Below are positions 1 through 8,542 of a DNA stretch of 64,000 nucleotides, one piece after another; position 1 is the stretch's first letter; each line of letters opens with the position of its first letter. Origin of the DNA: Sphingomonas sp. TREG-RG-20F-R18-01 (lineage in GTDB: Bacteria; Pseudomonadota; Alphaproteobacteria; Sphingomonadales; Sphingomonadaceae); assembly GCF_022662475.1 (NCBI RefSeq), contig NZ_JAKNQQ010000003.1:124001-188000 (forward strand). Direction: 5' to 3'. Position numbers and translations under genes: made by a program. Under the pieces are notes generated by a model that did no database searches, was not told the origin of the DNA, and saw only the letters and a list, made by a program, of their open reading frames with translations.

Positions 1-294
1 CTGACCAGCCTGCTCGACCCAGGCACGCGTGTCCTCGGCATCCGCCTGCTCGACGGGGAGGTAGGAGATCGCGACGTCGGCGCCCTCTCGCGCATAGGCG
101 ATCGCGACTGCCTTGCCGATGCCCGAATCGCCGCCGGTGATGAGCGCGACCTTGCCTGCCAGCAGCCCCTTGCCGACGTAGCTTTGCTCGCCGTGGTCGG
201 GCTTGGTCTTCATATCGACGACAAGCCCGGGGGCGGGCTGCTGCGGTTCGCCGGGAAAGCTCGTTGGCTGGTTGGTGCGGGGATCGTTGGTCAT
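1..294 (-). CDS. SDR family oxidoreductase, N-terminal part (runs off the window)
   Basis: The first 98 codons of a short-chain dehydrogenase, read leftward from an ATG at 294 and cut by the window edge. A polar, Pro/Gln-rich N-terminal extension of about 45 residues comes first. The Rossmann start follows, with the glycine motif ITGGDSGIGKA and then YAREGADVAISYL. SDRs with this kind of N-terminal tail resemble the YghA / general-stress glucose dehydrogenase group. The catalytic Ser-Tyr-Lys part lies outside the window, so substrate and activity cannot be judged. Cofactor preference is also uncertain: the segment after beta-2 shows no clear acidic NAD-specific residue. Confidence 0.85.
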   Translation of the reverse strand, partial: MTNDPRTNQPTSFPGEPQQPAPGLVVDMKTKPDHGEQSYVGKGLLAGKVALITGGDSGIGKAVAIAYAREGADVAISYLPVEQADAEDTRAWVEQAGQ

Positions 295-437
295 GGAGCG
301 TATCCTGCTGTTCTGGTCGCAGCGGAACGGTCGAAAGGTCGTTAAGTGCCAGGAGCGCCGGGCCACGGAATGCATGCGCGCAAACGGCCCGAATGCCGCT
401 CAGGCAGGTCCTGGTGCGGCGGCCGGACCCTATGCGG

Positions 438-779
438 CTATTGCGGATCGGCGCGGCGGGTCGGTGCGTGAAAATCCGCAGGCTTGTCCGCGATCCATCG
501 CAGGAATCGGCTGATATCCGGGCGCGCGCGCAAGGCGTCGAGGTCCGCGAAGGTCGTGGCGAGATCCTGGTTGGAGACACTGGCGTGAATGATACGGTGA
601 CAGATGGGATGAACCGGCAGGACCTCGGTACCACCGCGGCTTTTGGGGATGCGGTGGTGCCACTCGATCTTTCGACCGAGTGTCCGGTCGCAAAGGCCGC
701 ATCGTCCGGTCACGTCGCCGACCGGCATGCGCTCCGCAGCCTGCTTAAGCCCCGCCATTCGCTTCACACGTCCGCCCAT
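438..779 (-). CDS. HNH endonuclease family protein (113 aa)
   Basis: A small protein with a clear HNH nuclease core. It has a CxxC pair (CGLCDR), then WHHRIPKSRGG, then a Pro-x-C-x3-H segment (HPICHRIIHA). This is the beta-beta-alpha-metal fold that uses His and Asn/His residues to bind a divalent ion and cut DNA. The CxxC plus the later Cys and His probably bind a structural zinc. The protein is about the size of free-standing HNH proteins, which may be nicking or recombination-linked enzymes. No phage or toxin-immunity partner is visible beside it. The start at 779 lacks a good ribosome site; an internal ATG at 758 is also possible. It is divergent from the thioredoxin-like gene. Confidence 0.8.
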   Translation of the reverse strand: MGGRVKRMAGLKQAAERMPVGDVTGRCGLCDRTLGRKIEWHHRIPKSRGGTEVLPVHPICHRIIHASVSNQDLATTFADLDALRARPDISRFLRWIADKPADFHAPTRRADPQ

Positions 780-869
780 TGGCGCAATATGGTGCGAGGA
801 GGCTTACCGCCAAGCCTCGGACGGTATATTCCGGGATCGGTCCACGCCGATCCATCTTGGGAGCAGGAG

Positions 870-1370
870 GTGCAGCGTCTGTTCGGTACTTGTATCGGCG
901 TTCTGGCGGCGATCGCTCCGGTCGCCTCGCCGCGTACGGGGGAGCAGGCGCCTGCCTTCACCGTCCAGCTTTACCACGGCGCCACGGTCGATTCACACAG
1001 CCTGGCGGGGCGCGTCGTAATCCTCAATTTCTGGGCGAGCTGGTGCGGGCCGTGCAAGCGGGAGCTTGCCGAGCTGGACGCCGTGCTCGCGCACCATGGC
1101 AGCGCGCGTGTGGCGGTGTTCGCCATCGATGCGGGAACGCGGACCGAGCCGCGCTTGCTCGACCGGCAGGCGGCGGCGATGCGCGTGCCGATCGCGACCG
1201 CGATCAGCGCGCCCTATCGTCCGCGTGGCGGTGCCGTGCCGACGACCTGGCTTATCGACCCCCGCGGGCGCGTCGTGGCGGTTCAGGCGGGCGCGTTTCG
1301 CCCGGGCGAGATCGCGCGGCTGGTCGACGCGCTGCTCGGCGTCACTTCGGCGGGCGATACACCACGTTGA
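870..1370 (+). CDS. Secreted TlpA/ResA-like thiol-disulfide oxidoreductase
   Basis: A thioredoxin-fold protein with the redox motif WASWCGPCKRE and the cis-proline region GAVPTTWLIDPRG, as in the TlpA/ResA/DsbE family, which reduces or isomerises disulfides outside the cytoplasm. The frame is open much further upstream, but the GTG at 870 has a Shine-Dalgarno GGGAG at 859-863 (spacing 6). It also gives a short signal-like hydrophobic segment (FGTCIGVLAAIAPVAS), so it is chosen; the product is 166 residues. An ATG at 789 would add 27 residues and has no ribosome site. The end overlaps the convergent TPR gene by 29 bases. No cytochrome-maturation genes are nearby, so the partner is unknown. Confidence 0.8.
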   Translation: MQRLFGTCIGVLAAIAPVASPRTGEQAPAFTVQLYHGATVDSHSLAGRVVILNFWASWCGPCKRELAELDAVLAHHGSARVAVFAIDAGTRTEPRLLDRQAAAMRVPIATAISAPYRPRGGAVPTTWLIDPRGRVVAVQAGAFRPGEIARLVDALLGVTSAGDTPR

Positions 1371-3282
1371 TCGACTGGCCGACGCAGCCGAGCACCTCGC
1401 TGCCCAGCGTCGGTGGGAGATAGCGGAACCGCGCGACTGCCTTTTCGGTCGAGGGGCCGAACACGAACGGCGGATAGGCAATCACGGTGCGGACGTCGGT
1501 GACGCTCCCGTTGGGTGCGATGTCGAAGGCCGTGCGCGCATTCCCTTCGAACCCCCAGCGTAGCGCCTCGCTCGGGAAGGCGTCGCTGGAAATGCTGGTA
1601 TTCTGCGGCACGGGGCGGACATCGAGCAGCGAGCATTGTTCGGGGGTAATTCCCGCGTCGGTCAACCGCGCGTCGGCGCGCGCCGGGGCGCCCTTGCGCC
1701 TGTCGAGCAACGCGAGGTGAAGTTGCGCGAGGCTGCGGATCGGGTCGTCCTGCGGGAGCAGCGCTGGCGGCGTCGCGATCGCCGCCTGCAACAGCGCCTG
1801 CACCGGCGCGAACGTGCCCCCCGCCTCGAACGCCAGCGCCTGCTCGGTGCGCAGCCAAGCGCGCGCACGTTCCGCGCCGGGCTGGTCGTCGAGCCGGGCG
1901 AGCGCGGTGCCAAGCAGCCGTGCCTTGTCGTTCTGCCAGCCCCGTCGCGACGCCGCGTTTACCGACTGAGACCCGACGTAGAGCGCGAACGCGCGGACGT
2001 CGGCGGGGGCGTTCCGGGTGACCAGCAACGTATCGAGCGCGGCGAGCGCTTCGGCCCGGCTGTGGTTGTCCCTGGCGCTGCGCACCGCGAACAGTCCTTT
2101 CGGGATCGCACCGCCGCCGTGCCGATCGGGGTCGAACGTGGAATCGACTGCATCGGGATCGACTCCGTTCTGGGTCAGCCAGTCCCGCGTGCGATCGCGG
2201 AACGCGTCTTCGAGCGACAGCAATGGCGGCCGCTTGACGCAGCGTAGCTCGAGCCGCACCGACTGCCGCCAGAATGCGTCGAGCTTCGCCAGCGCGGCGG
2301 GTTGCCAGCGCCAGGCATTCACGCTGGCTGCGAAGACGTTGCCGAGCGGGCCGGGCCTGCTCGCGAACACGGGGGTCGTGCCGGTCACGCGCCCGTCGTC
2401 AGCGATGGCGAATTCGACCACCGCGACATCCTGCGGCGTCACATCGTCGCCGCACACCGGAAGGTCCTTGTCCGAGACCGTCAGCCAGCTCTGGTCCGGC
2501 AAATGCCCGGCGCCCGAATAAGCGAGATACTGCCGGACCTTCTCCTCGTTGCCGAGGCGCGCATAAATCAGCGCGGCATTGCCGCGGATACGGACTTCAC
2601 TGATCGAGACCCGCGTCGAGGTCCGCCCGGTCAGGTCGAGCGCTTGTTCGATGAACGGGACGGCCAGCTTGGGTTGCCCGCGGTTGAGCTCCGCAAGCGC
2701 CCGCGTGCTCAGGACGTTGGCCTGGTCGGTCTTTGGTAATTTGGCAAAGCGGGGCACGTCGGCGCGAATCGCATCGAGCGTCCTGGCGGCGAGATCGGGC
2801 TGCTCGGTGAGGGCCGCGAGCGCGAGCGTGTAGCGCGCGGACAGCGCGTTTGCGGACGACGGGTCTGTTTCCGCGGCGATCGCGCTTTGCAGCTCGGGGA
2901 TCGCCTGCGCATTGGTCTCGCCGCCGCGGTGCAAGCTGCCAAGCAGCAAGAACGCGTAGGCGAGGTCGTCGTCGCGCGTGACCTTTTGCGTCCCGAACGC
3001 GCGGACCGCGAGGGTCGCTTCGGCGATTGCAGCATCGAACGCGCGAGTCTCGCGCAGTGCATAGGCAAGCCGCGCATGGATCACCGCTGCCGAATGGGCG
3101 GTCGACGGCAAGACAGCCAGAGCGGCCCGATAGTTTACGATCGCCGCGGCAAAGTCGCCCGTATCGAACGCGGCTTGTGCGGTGTTGAACAGCATTTGCG
3201 GGGTTTGCGTGGCAGCACTGCTGCTCGCCAGGGTCATCGTGCTCGCAGCAAGAGCGAGCCAGTATTTCATGTTCCGTCGCAT
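1342..3282 (-). CDS. Periplasmic TPR protein with two TonB-C-like segments
   Basis: A secreted protein of about 646 residues. A signal peptide (MKYWLALAASTMTLASSSA) is followed by a series of TPR-like helical repeats rich in Ala, Leu and Tyr, usually protein-protein docking surfaces. Two stretches resemble the TonB C-terminal fold: one in the middle (VVEFAIADDGRVTG ... NAWRWQPAA) and one at the end (AFDIAPNGSVTDV ... VARFRYLPP). Both have the beta-strand, Gly-x-Val turn and terminal aromatic-Pro pattern. There is no TonB-like membrane anchor, so it is probably not an energy transducer. The start at 3282 is favoured; 3270 is also possible. It lies upstream of, and divergent from, the TonB-dependent receptor. 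Function unknown. Confidence 0.7.
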   Translation of the reverse strand: MRRNMKYWLALAASTMTLASSSAATQTPQMLFNTAQAAFDTGDFAAAIVNYRAALAVLPSTAHSAAVIHARLAYALRETRAFDAAIAEATLAVRAFGTQKVTRDDDLAYAFLLLGSLHRGGETNAQAIPELQSAIAAETDPSSANALSARYTLALAALTEQPDLAARTLDAIRADVPRFAKLPKTDQANVLSTRALAELNRGQPKLAVPFIEQALDLTGRTSTRVSISEVRIRGNAALIYARLGNEEKVRQYLAYSGAGHLPDQSWLTVSDKDLPVCGDDVTPQDVAVVEFAIADDGRVTGTTPVFASRPGPLGNVFAASVNAWRWQPAALAKLDAFWRQSVRLELRCVKRPPLLSLEDAFRDRTRDWLTQNGVDPDAVDSTFDPDRHGGGAIPKGLFAVRSARDNHSRAEALAALDTLLVTRNAPADVRAFALYVGSQSVNAASRRGWQNDKARLLGTALARLDDQPGAERARAWLRTEQALAFEAGGTFAPVQALLQAAIATPPALLPQDDPIRSLAQLHLALLDRRKGAPARADARLTDAGITPEQCSLLDVRPVPQNTSISSDAFPSEALRWGFEGNARTAFDIAPNGSVTDVRTVIAYPPFVFGPSTEKAVARFRYLPPTLGSEVLGCVGQSINVVYRPPK

Positions 3283-3803
3283 CGAAAACGCCCCCGCCAT
3301 CAACCGTCTTGCGGAGGCTACCAGCTTGAACCGCCGTGCGAAAGCGGCGCGCAGTTGTGGACGGCAGAACTGCGCATCCCGCATCGTGGACGGAAGGACT
3401 GCGGTGCAGCAGATTGCCGCAGCCGTGTTGCCCGGTCTGTGCTGGTCGGCAGCGCAAAGAACCGTTGCCTTTAAGTCACACAGGTCGAACGGAATGCCGC
3501 CGCCCTGCTAACCGCTCGCGATGACGGCGCCGGTCCAAAAGCCAGCGATTCTGCGATTTCTGATAGCGCTAACGAAATATAACAATCTGTTCACATATGA
3601 AAACCATAATCACCTATACAAATTAAGGTTGACCGCGCGATATGGCGCGCCTAGCCGACCGCCATCGAAAGACCTCCTCGAAACCTCGGTTGATGCGAGG
3701 GAGGCTTGCAGGGAGAGGCGAGGCAACGCCGATGGCCACTCCCTTCCCAGGATGACTTACGAGCCCCGCGCCAGCGGAGTGCCGCGCTTTGGAAGGAATA
3801 TGC
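3283..3803. other. 521-base intergenic region before the TonB receptor
   Basis: No convincing gene. The stretch 3555-3630 is strikingly AT-rich compared with its surroundings and holds a LacI-like palindrome (3561-3574), so it is probably the promoter region of the receptor. The remaining 170 or so bases would be a long 5' leader ending in the ribosome site GGAAGGA at 3791-3797. Confidence 0.6.
3561..3574. promoter_or_regulatory. Candidate LacI-family operator upstream of the TonB receptor
   Basis: TGATAGCGCTAACG contains the perfect 8-base palindrome TAGCGCTA with partly symmetric flanks. The centre GC with A/T-rich arms is the usual LacI/GalR operator form in sugar regulons of Caulobacter, Xanthomonas and sphingomonads. 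It sits in AT-rich DNA 230 bases before the receptor start. No lacI-type gene is in the window, so the regulator is unidentified. Confidence 0.5.
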
Positions 3804-6620
3804 ATGTTTGCTGCTGATGCGGTCCGCCGCTTGGGGCTTGATAAGGCGCTGTTGCTGAGCGCGTCGATCCTGCCGTTCGTCGCCATCGCCACCCCCGCCG
3901 TCGCGCAGACTACGGCTCCGTCAGGCACCCAGGCCCCCGCCGCCGACCAATCCACCCCGTCGACCGCACCCGCGACCGCGCCACAACCAACTGGGGCTGA
4001 ACCCGTACCGGTGGCCCAGGATATCGTTGTCACCGGCGTGCGCGCGAGCCTGCAGTCGGCGCAGAACATCAAGCGCAATGCGGATCAGGTCGTTGATTCG
4101 ATCGTCGCCGAGGACATCGGCAAGCTGCCCGACCGCAACGTCGCCGAAGCGCTGCAGCGCGTCTCGGGCGTCCAGATCCAACGCAACTTCGGGGAGGGCA
4201 GTTCGGTCGCGATCCGCGGGCTGACCCAGGTTCGCACCGAGCTCAACGGCCGCGACATCTTCACGGCGAACGGCCAGACCAATGCCCTCAGCCTCGAGGA
4301 CGTGCCCTCCGAGTTGCTCGCCGGGGTCGACGTCTACAAGAATCCGTCGTCGGATCTGATCGAGGATCAACTCAGCGGCACGATCAATTTCCGCACCCGC
4401 AAGCCGTTCGATTTCAAGGGCTTCAAGATTTCGGGCTCGGCGGCGAACACCTATTTCGACCTCGTCCGCAAGAGCGAGCCGGCCGCGTCGCTGCTGATCA
4501 GCGACCGCTGGAATACCGGCATTGGCGAAATCGGCGTGCTGGCCAGCGCGTCGTACCAGAAGACCGCCTTCCGCCAGGACACGATCTCGACCGAGCCGTT
4601 CTACACGCTGGATCAGAGCCTCAAGGCCGACGGTACGCCCAATAGCGCGAGCGACGTCGCGACCGCCGCGCAGCTCGGCCGCACCGGCAAGACCACGACG
4701 CTACCGCACGGCACCGGCATCGGCGAAGTCATCGGAGACCGCCGCCGCTTCGGCCTCGACGTGTCGGTGCAATGGCGCCCGAGCAGCACGCTCGACTTTA
4801 CCGGGGAATATTTCCGGAACGATTACAAGGTGCGCGACTATGGCTATAGCTATTTCGCCTACACCAGCGGAGCGGCGATCACGCCGCAGGCCGGAGCGCC
4901 CTTCACGTACGCCTCGAACGGCGATTTCCAGAGTGGCACCTTCACGAACGTCCCGATTGGCGACAACACGTCGATCGGCTCGCGCCATTCCGTGACCAGC
5001 GACTATTCGCTCAACGGCAAGTGGAAACCGTCGGCCAATCTGACGATCACCGGCGATTTCCAATATGTCGATTCAAAGACGGACAATCTCAACTCGATCG
5101 TCGGTCTGAGCGGCACCGCGACGACGCTGACGCAGAATATCTCGGGCACCACCCCGTCGTTCCAGATCGCCTCGGCGGCCGGCTTGTCGAACCCGGGGAC
5201 CTACAGCAACGCCTATTATCTCGACGACCTTAACAATTCCAAAGGCACGGACACGGTCGGCCGGCTCGATGGCGAATATCGCTTCGACGGCGGTATCCTC
5301 AGCTCGATCAAGGCGGGTATCCGCTATGCCGATCGCAAGAATACGACCAACGACACCGGCTATCGCTATACCAGCCAGTCCGGACCGGCGAGCGACCTGA
5401 CCTATGTCGATCTGAGCGACTTTTACCGTGGGCAGGCCAATCTGTTCGGCAACATCCAGGCCTTCTCACTCCCGACCGTGCTGAACTATGACGCAACGCG
5501 CGCCGCACTTGGTGTCACCACGACGCCGGCGTATCTGCCGAGCGGCATCAACACCGAATCGCAGAAGAGCTATGCCGGCTACGCCGCGGCGTTCTTCAAG
5601 GCGAGCACTCTGCCGGTGCCGGTCGACGGCAATATTGGTGTGCGCGTTGTCCGGACGCAGTCCGCCGTCTCCGGCTATTATCAGCGCGTCGATCTCATCC
5701 CGGGGACGAATGGCCCGGTGTCGGGTCCGCCGACCTTTACCCAGCTTGGTGAAACGAACAGCTATACGTCCGTCCTCCCGAGCTTGAATCTGCGGGCTCA
5801 CCTGACCGAAAAGCTGCAACTGCGCTTCGCTGCGTCAAAGAACATCTCGCGTCCGCAGTTCGATCAGGTCAACCCGACCGTTACGTTCACCGAGCCGGGC
5901 GATGCGCAGGCCAACCAGCAACACACCACCTCGACCGGCAATCCCTATCTCAAGCCGATGAAGTCGACCAATTTCGACGTTTCGGCCGAATGGTATTTCA
6001 CGCGAACGGGCTCGTTGACGGTGGCGGGCTTCTACAAGGATATCTCGAACTACATCCAGACGGTCATCAATCAATCGTCCGTGACCTTCGCGGACGGCAA
6101 ATCTGCCACGTTCGACGTGACGACCTACGACAATGCCGCCAAGGCCAAGGTCAAGGGCGTGGAAGTCGCCTATCAGCAATTCTTCGACTTCCTGCCCGGC
6201 CCGCTTAGCGGCCTCGGCGCGCAGGCGAACTTTACCTATGTCGACTCCCAGGCGCCGAGCCCGGCGAGCCAGGGCCCGGTGACGCAATTGCCGCTCGAAG
6301 GGCTATCGAAGTACAACTTCAATTTGGTGGGTATCTACGAGCGCGGGATTATTTCGGCCCGAGCCGCGTACAACTGGCGCAACAAGTTCCTCGTGACGAC
6401 CTCCGCCAACGGGACCGGCAATCTGCCGATCTTCCAGAAGGCGTCGGGCCAGCTCGATGCGTCGATCACCGCGAACATCACGCCGCACTTCTCGCTGACG
6501 CTCAATGGGACGAACCTCACCAACACGGTGCGCTCGACCTATTACGGCATCCTCACCCGCCCGCGCGATTCGATCATGAGCGATCGCCAGATCACGGGCG
6601 TTGCGCGCATCACCTTCTAA
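3804..6620 (+). CDS. TonB-dependent receptor (Caulobacter/Xanthomonas type)
   Basis: An outer-membrane active-transport receptor of 938 residues. A signal peptide ends near AVAQ (residue 35) and a Pro/Thr-rich linker follows. Next come a TonB-box-like segment (DIVVTGVRASLQSA) and a plug domain with IAEDIGKLPDRNVAEALQ-type and VAIRGL motifs, and then a long beta-barrel ending in aromatic F, as expected for barrel insertion. The plug wording matches the large TonB-Xanth-Caul subfamily used for oligosaccharides and other nutrients. The ATG at 3804 has an ideal ribosome site (GGAAGGA, spacing 6). Upstream there is a LacI-like operator and downstream a strong terminator, so it is probably monocistronic and sugar-regulated. 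The neighbouring fucosidase and esterase suggest a fucosylated or acetylated glycan substrate; that link is inference. Confidence 0.92.
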   Translation: MFAADAVRRLGLDKALLLSASILPFVAIATPAVAQTTAPSGTQAPAADQSTPSTAPATAPQPTGAEPVPVAQDIVVTGVRASLQSAQNIKRNADQVVDSIVAEDIGKLPDRNVAEALQRVSGVQIQRNFGEGSSVAIRGLTQVRTELNGRDIFTANGQTNALSLEDVPSELLAGVDVYKNPSSDLIEDQLSGTINFRTRKPFDFKGFKISGSAANTYFDLVRKSEPAASLLISDRWNTGIGEIGVLASASYQKTAFRQDTISTEPFYTLDQSLKADGTPNSASDVATAAQLGRTGKTTTLPHGTGIGEVIGDRRRFGLDVSVQWRPSSTLDFTGEYFRNDYKVRDYGYSYFAYTSGAAITPQAGAPFTYASNGDFQSGTFTNVPIGDNTSIGSRHSVTSDYSLNGKWKPSANLTITGDFQYVDSKTDNLNSIVGLSGTATTLTQNISGTTPSFQIASAAGLSNPGTYSNAYYLDDLNNSKGTDTVGRLDGEYRFDGGILSSIKAGIRYADRKNTTNDTGYRYTSQSGPASDLTYVDLSDFYRGQANLFGNIQAFSLPTVLNYDATRAALGVTTTPAYLPSGINTESQKSYAGYAAAFFKASTLPVPVDGNIGVRVVRTQSAVSGYYQRVDLIPGTNGPVSGPPTFTQLGETNSYTSVLPSLNLRAHLTEKLQLRFAASKNISRPQFDQVNPTVTFTEPGDAQANQQHTTSTGNPYLKPMKSTNFDVSAEWYFTRTGSLTVAGFYKDISNYIQTVINQSSVTFADGKSATFDVTTYDNAAKAKVKGVEVAYQQFFDFLPGPLSGLGAQANFTYVDSQAPSPASQGPVTQLPLEGLSKYNFNLVGIYERGIISARAAYNWRNKFLVTTSANGTGNLPIFQKASGQLDASITANITPHFSLTLNGTNLTNTVRSTYYGILTRPRDSIMSDRQITGVARITF

Positions 6621-6680
6621 GGTTGACCGACGGTCGGTCTGATCCGCGCGGCAACGGGCGGATCCCCGCTTCCTCCCCTG

Positions 6681-6730
6681 CTCGTCCGGATGGCATCGCT
6701 TCGGCGATGTCGCCCGGACGAGTTTTTTTT
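6681..6730 (+). terminator. Strong intrinsic terminator of the TonB receptor
   Basis: A two-part stem: CTCGTCCGG pairs with CCGGACGAG, and inside it GGCATCGC pairs with GCGATGTC, closed by a stable TTCG tetraloop. Eight consecutive T residues follow at 6723-6730. It begins about 60 bases after the receptor stop. Confidence 0.93.
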
Positions 6731-6913
6731 CATGCGAGAGCCAAGGCCCGACGACGACGGCAACGGCGTCGGTCGGGAGTGATCGATGCAGCGGTTGCCT
6801 GAGCCGGAACGGGGGCAGGGCAGCGCCCGCACCCGGATGAGTCAGATCATTCTCGCGGTCGGTCCGGCGTCGTCCGGTGTTGTCGCTTCGAGGTAAAATC
6901 CAGGCAGCCAAGG

Positions 6914-8542
6914 CTATACCAACCCGCGCCCGTCGAGCCGGATCACCGGTACGAACCCGCCAACGGGCTGGTGTGGCATGGCGAAATGCAGTCCGGTCGT
7001 GTCCTGGCGGTGCGCTACCGGCCCGCCGCCGAGCAAGGTCGCCCGCTCGATCACACCCGACATTCGTCCATGGGCGAGCGACGCGACGGACGCGGTCCCC
7101 ACCGGCCATCCCAGGAACAGCACGTAAAGCGCGCCCTTGTTCGTGGTGAAGCGGACGTCGCGCGGCGTGAAGCTGCTCGCGCCGGCCTCATTCTGCATGC
7201 CCGCGGCCAGCTGGGTCGGGCCTTCGCCATAGACGCGCCATGGCCGCGAACCGAAGATCGCCTCGTCGTTGATCGCGGTCCAGCCGCCGAGCTGGTCCAG
7301 GATCCTTTCTTCCTCGCTGTCGATCGCGCCATGGCCTGGCTGCGGGACCGAAAGCAGCAGATTGCCGTTCTTCGACACGACATCGGCAAGCCGCTGTACC
7401 ACTTGCTCGGCGGTCTTGTAGCTCTTGTCGTTCAAGCGGGCGACGTTGTAGAACCAGTCGCCGAGGCAGGTATCGGTCTGCCACGGTTCGTCCCACAAAT
7501 GGTCGGAAAAGCCACGCTCGACATCCTGCACCACCCCGAAGCGTTCGTGCGGCTTCAGCTGCTTGGCGAACAAGGCGACATCGATCTTGCCTGACCAAGC
7601 GATCGAACGGTTGTAGTAATCCGCCGCCGCCTCGAGCCCAATCGACCCGAAGGGCAGGCCGTAATCATCGAAATAGACGAGGTCGGGCTTGTACTTCTCG
7701 ACCAAGTCGATTTGCCGCAACAGCCATTTGGTGACGTAAGCGGGGTCGTCCGTGGGGCCGGTCTCGATCCACTGGCCGTCATGGGTGTCGTGCCACGCTT
7801 CCATGCCGGGGATCGTATCGATCCCGTTCGGCATCACCGCATGACCACCGGTATAGAGTTCCTGCGGATCGAGCCCGTCCCACCACTGGCCCGCGCCATC
7901 GGCCTTGCGCAGCCGAAACGCGTCGTAGCGCTCGCCGCGCTTGGGGCCGGTCGGGTCATAGCCATAGGCGGTCTGGTACCAATGCCAGCTATGCGCCGAA
8001 TGGTTGGATACGCCAAATTTGAGGCCGGCCTGGCGCGCGGCTTTCGCCCACGTCCCGACCACGTCGCGCCTCGGGCCGACACGCAGCGAATTCCACGCGT
8101 GATAACGGCTGTCGTAGCAATCGAGATTGTCGTGATGGTTCGCCAGCGCCATGAAATAGCGCGCGCCGACCTTCTTGTAGCGCGCGATCAGCGCGTCGGG
8201 GTCCCAGCGGTCAGCGGTCCAGCGGTTCTGGATATCCTTCATCCCGGTGACCGAAGGGTGGCCATAGGTCTCGAGATGATGCGCGTACATTGGATGGCCC
8301 TGCATATACAGGAACCGACCGTACCAGTCGCCTTGCTCGGGCACCGATTGCGGGCCCCAATGCGACCAGATGCCGAGCTTGGCGTCGCGAAACCAGTCGG
8401 GATAGCGATAGTTGGATACGAGGGACGGCCAGTTGGGTTCGACCGGACCGCGCGCAAGCCCCATCGGGCTCTGCGCCAGCGCGCCGCGTGCCATTGGCAG
8501 CGCGGCCATGCCGGCGAGGATCGAGCGTCGGTTGAGCCTCAC
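6914..8542 (-). CDS. Alpha-L-fucosidase, glycoside hydrolase family 29
   Basis: A secreted hydrolase of 542 residues that should release alpha-L-fucose from glycans. The N-terminus (MRLNRRSILAGMAALPMARG) is a probable Tat or Sec signal: twin Arg followed by a hydrophobic stretch. Family features are the early WFRDAKLGIWSHWGPQS block, YFMALANHHDN, and DLVYFDDYG holding the likely nucleophile Asp. The C-terminal part is a beta-sandwich with a short LFLGWP segment. The start codon is GTG, and GTGA is shared with the stop of the upstream esterase gene, so translation is probably coupled. Length is typical of bacterial GH29 enzymes. Substrate linkage (alpha-1,2/3/4/6) cannot be told from the sequence. 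Confidence 0.9.
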   Translation of the reverse strand: MRLNRRSILAGMAALPMARGALAQSPMGLARGPVEPNWPSLVSNYRYPDWFRDAKLGIWSHWGPQSVPEQGDWYGRFLYMQGHPMYAHHLETYGHPSVTGMKDIQNRWTADRWDPDALIARYKKVGARYFMALANHHDNLDCYDSRYHAWNSLRVGPRRDVVGTWAKAARQAGLKFGVSNHSAHSWHWYQTAYGYDPTGPKRGERYDAFRLRKADGAGQWWDGLDPQELYTGGHAVMPNGIDTIPGMEAWHDTHDGQWIETGPTDDPAYVTKWLLRQIDLVEKYKPDLVYFDDYGLPFGSIGLEAAADYYNRSIAWSGKIDVALFAKQLKPHERFGVVQDVERGFSDHLWDEPWQTDTCLGDWFYNVARLNDKSYKTAEQVVQRLADVVSKNGNLLLSVPQPGHGAIDSEEERILDQLGGWTAINDEAIFGSRPWRVYGEGPTQLAAGMQNEAGASSFTPRDVRFTTNKGALYVLFLGWPVGTASVASLAHGRMSGVIERATLLGGGPVAHRQDTTGLHFAMPHQPVGGFVPVIRLDGRGLV

